Source of the DNA: Merdimonas sp963929015 | GTDB taxonomy: Bacteria > Bacillota > Clostridia > Lachnospirales > Lachnospiraceae | Assembly: GCF_963929015.1 (NCBI RefSeq) | Contig: NZ_CAWVHE010000012.1 | Location: forward strand, 133,104-197,103 | Direction: 5' to 3' | Length of the DNA: 64,000 bases | In this document: positions 62,059 to 64,000 of the stretch, piece by piece | How the letters are laid out: the number at the start of each line of letters is the position of its first letter | Position numbering within the stretch: position 1 is the first letter of the stretch | The notes under the pieces: model-generated | Told to the model about the DNA's origin: nothing | The model's input: only the letters and a program-made list of their open reading frames with translations | Databases searched by the model: none | Made by a program: the position numbers and the translations under genes

Positions 62059-63013
62059 ATGAAATGGAATCAGTTCCGTCTCAAGACGACGACAGAAGCA
62101 GAAGATATTGTCAGCAGCATGCTGATGGACCTGGGATCCAGGGGGTGCAGATCGAAGATAAGATCCCCCTGACCGCACAGGACAAAGAGCAGATGTTTGT
62201 GGACATCCTGCCGCAGATCCCGGCAGACGACGGGGTGGCGTATCTTACGTTTTATCTGGAGGAAGAGGAAGATCCGGCCGAAGTGCTGGAGAAGGTCCGC
62301 CGGGAGCTGGAAGAGATGCGCGCCTATGTAGACGTGGAGAAGGTACGATTGAAGAATCCCAGACCGAGGATGTGGACTGGGTCAATAACTGGAAACAGTA
62401 TTTTCATCAGTTCTATATTGACGATATTCTGGTGATCCCCTCCTGGGAGCAGGTGGAGGCAAAGGACAGCGACAAGATGGTGATCCACATTGATCCGGGC
62501 ACGGCGTTTGGCACCGGGATGCATGAGACTACCCAGCTGTGCATCCGCCAGCTCCGCAAATATGTGTCCCCCGGTTCCCGGATCCTGGACGTTGGATGTG
62601 GAAGCGGGATCCTTGGGATGCTGGCGTTAAAGTTCGGGGCTTCTTATTCTGTGGGGACAGATCTGGATCCCTGCGCCATTGACGCTACGCATGAAAATAT
62701 GAAAGCCAACGGCATCCGGGATGACCAGTATGAAGTGATGATCGGGAATATTATTGATGAGCCGCAGATCCAGGAGAAAGCCGGGTTTGAAAAGTATGAC
62801 GTTGTGGCTGCCAACATCCTGGCAGACGTGCTGGTGCCGCTGACGCCGGTGATCCTCCATCAGCTGAAAAAAGGCGGGATCTATATTACCAGCGGTATTA
62901 TTGATGACAAAGAAGAAACGGTAAAACAGGCGGTAGAAGACGCAGGCATGGAAGTCCTGGAGGTGCATCATCAGGGAGAATGGGTGTCTGTGACTGCCAG
63001 AAAGCCAGAGTAA
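62059..63013 (+). pseudogene. prmA: Ribosomal protein L11 methyltransferase, two frameshifts
   Basis: Start ATG 62059, AAGGAGG nine bases upstream (MKWNQFRLKTTTEAEDIVSS). Frame breaks lie near 62140, where one C seems lost before CAGGGG (DLGSQGVQIEDKI expected), and near 62339, where one G seems lost in GTGGAGAAGG (VDVEEGTIEESQTEDVDWVN expected). The rest is a normal PrmA: PGTAFGTGMHETTQLC, ILDVGCGSGILGMLALKFG (SAM-binding), VAANILADVLVPL. It trimethylates ribosomal protein L11. With the breaks repaired the length, about 318 residues, is usual. Confidence 0.85.
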
Positions 63014-63024
63014 AGGAGCAGGGC

Positions 63025-63759
63025 ATGCAGCATTTTTTTGTTCCCCCTTCTCAGGTGGAGGACGGGGAGATTCAGATCTACGGATCGGACGTAAATCATA
63101 TGAAAAATGTACTCCGGATGCGTCCCGGCGAGGAGGTTATGGTCAGCGACGGCAATAACCGCATGTACCGGTGCAGGATCCTGGATTATCCGGGAGAGAG
63201 CGCCAGACTGGAGATCCTTGAGGAACATCCGGCGGACACGAGCTGCCTTCCCGGATCTATCTTTTTCAGGGGCTTCCCAAACAGGAAAAGATGGAGCTGA
63301 TCGTACAGAAAGCGGTGGAGCTTGGCGTCTGCCAGGTAATCCCGGTGGAGATGAAGCGCTGTGTGGTGAAGCTGGACTTAAGGAAAGCGGCCAAAAAGTG
63401 CAGCGGTGGCAGCAGATTGCCGAAAGCGCGGCAAAGCAGGCGGGAAGAGGCTATATTCCCAGGATCCGGGAGGTAATGTCTTTTGAAGAAGCGCTGGAGT
63501 TGGCAGGGGAGCTGGACGTGCGTCTGATCCCCTATGAGCTGGCGAAAGCGATGGATCATACCCGTTCTGTGATCGGCAAGATCCGCCCGGGGAATCCATC
63601 GGGATCTTTATCGGCCCGGAAGGCGGATTTGAAAAAGAGGAAGTGGAAAGAGCCAGACAGGCAGGCGCCCTTCCTGTTACCCTGGGAAAGAGGATCCTTC
63701 GTACAGAGACGGCGGGGATGGCGGTGCTTTCGATCCTGATGTACCACCTGGAGCCTTAG
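63025..63759 (+). pseudogene. rsmE: 16S rRNA (uracil1498-N3)-methyltransferase, three frameshifts
   Basis: Start ATG 63025 (MQHFFVPPSQ), 11 bases after prmA. The RsmE parts are present in three frames: DVNHMKNVLRMRPGEEVMV, then RIYLFQGLPKQEKMELIVQK and VIPVEMKRCVVK, then QRWQQIAESAAKQAGRGYIP, and finally IFIGPEGGFEKEEVERA with LGKRILRTETA (the SAM-binding knot). One missing base near 63240 (G), 63397 (A) and 63587 (A) restores a single protein of about 245 residues. It methylates U1498 of 16S rRNA. The gene is needed for fitness rather than viability, but three single-base losses point to sequence error. Confidence 0.84.
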
Positions 63760-63822
63760 CGCAGACGGCAGGGGTCATACATATATTGATAATGACAAAA
63801 TGATTGTTCAGGAAGTGAAATC

Positions 63823-64000
63823 ATGAAAGAAATATATCTGGATAATTCTGCAACCACAATGGCGTACCCGGAAGTCGGGGATCTGGTCCGCAAGGTGATG
63901 TGCGAGGACTATGGGAACCCGTCTTCCATGCATGCGAAAGGCGTGGCTGCAGAACGCTATGTAAAAGAAGCAAAAGAGAGGCTTAACACGCGATCTAGTG
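63823..64000 (+). CDS. Cysteine desulfurase family protein (NifS/IscS-like), N-terminal part
   Basis: 59 codons up to the window end. MKEIYLDNSATTMAYPEV and MCEDYGNPSSMHAKG are the typical beginning of PLP-dependent NifS/IscS-type cysteine desulfurases. It would supply sulfur for Fe-S clusters or tRNA thiolation. It follows prmA-rsmE, a common order in Lachnospiraceae. The last residues (RLNTRSS) are atypical for the family at that position, in line with doubtful sequence near this edge. Confidence 0.85.
   Translation, partial: MKEIYLDNSATTMAYPEVGDLVRKVMCEDYGNPSSMHAKGVAAERYVKEAKERLNTRSS

Overview
The window looks like a chromosomal segment of a Gram-positive Clostridia species, most probably a gut Lachnospiraceae relative. 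GC content is roughly half by eye. Ribosome-binding sites are strong (AAGGAGG type), starts are ATG/GTG/TTG, surface proteins are Gram-positive (lipoproteins, SLH-anchored proteins, a sortase-type anchor), and the housekeeping order prmA-rsmE-cysteine desulfurase is typical of that group. No rRNA, tRNA, CRISPR array, transposase or phage gene was found.

Layout. (1) 1-6364: surface-polysaccharide decoration genes (a divergent GtrB-like glycosyltransferase, a GtrII-like transferase, GtrA, an acyltransferase), then rmlD, an epimerase and rmlB. (2) 6392-8887: a secreted L,D-transpeptidase with Trp/Tyr-rich repeats, followed by two palindromic repeats. (3) 9171-20563: a tightly packed, apparently single operon. 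It holds an Fe-S CCG-domain protein, a C_GCAxxG_C_C protein, a fused pair of arsenosugar-type glycosyltransferases, an APH-like kinase, a YnjBCD-type ABC importer with two permeases, a nucleoside hydrolase, a rhodanese lipoprotein and a GT2 enzyme. This is the best candidate for an undescribed metabolic system. (4) 20883-42163: an array of large secreted proteins. Six carry three C-terminal SLH domains, one is sortase-anchored but interrupted by an amber codon, and one is an SGNH hydrolase on the minus strand. (5) 42372-57111: a cell-wall polysaccharide locus with rmlA, rmlC, a Wzm/Wzt-type ABC exporter, RgpF, GT2 enzymes, a polyprenyl-phosphate sugar transferase and two LytR-CpsA-Psr ligases, ending with a cohesin-like membrane protein. 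(6) 57342-64000: glmS, a polysaccharide deacetylase, a DUF218 protein, a 49-residue membrane protein, an ArsC-family protein, mntP, prmA, rsmE and the start of a cysteine desulfurase. Several genes after 59.8 kb carry one-base frameshifts that look like sequence errors.

How the parts fit. RmlA-D make dTDP-rhamnose. The GT2 and RgpF-like enzymes, the sugar transferase and the Wzm/Wzt pair should build and export a rhamnose-containing wall polymer, and the LCP proteins should attach it to peptidoglycan. The neighbouring SLH proteins probably bind such a secondary wall polymer. GtrA/GtrB/GtrII and the acyltransferase would modify it. The L,D-transpeptidase, deacetylase and GlmS act on peptidoglycan or its precursors.

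Two families of dispersed palindromes (A: 8887, 9013, 36495, 42221; B: 20573, 22788, 26555, 59209) sit directly at gene ends in the accessory part. They probably act as bidirectional terminators, and at least one has become the coding end of a gene.
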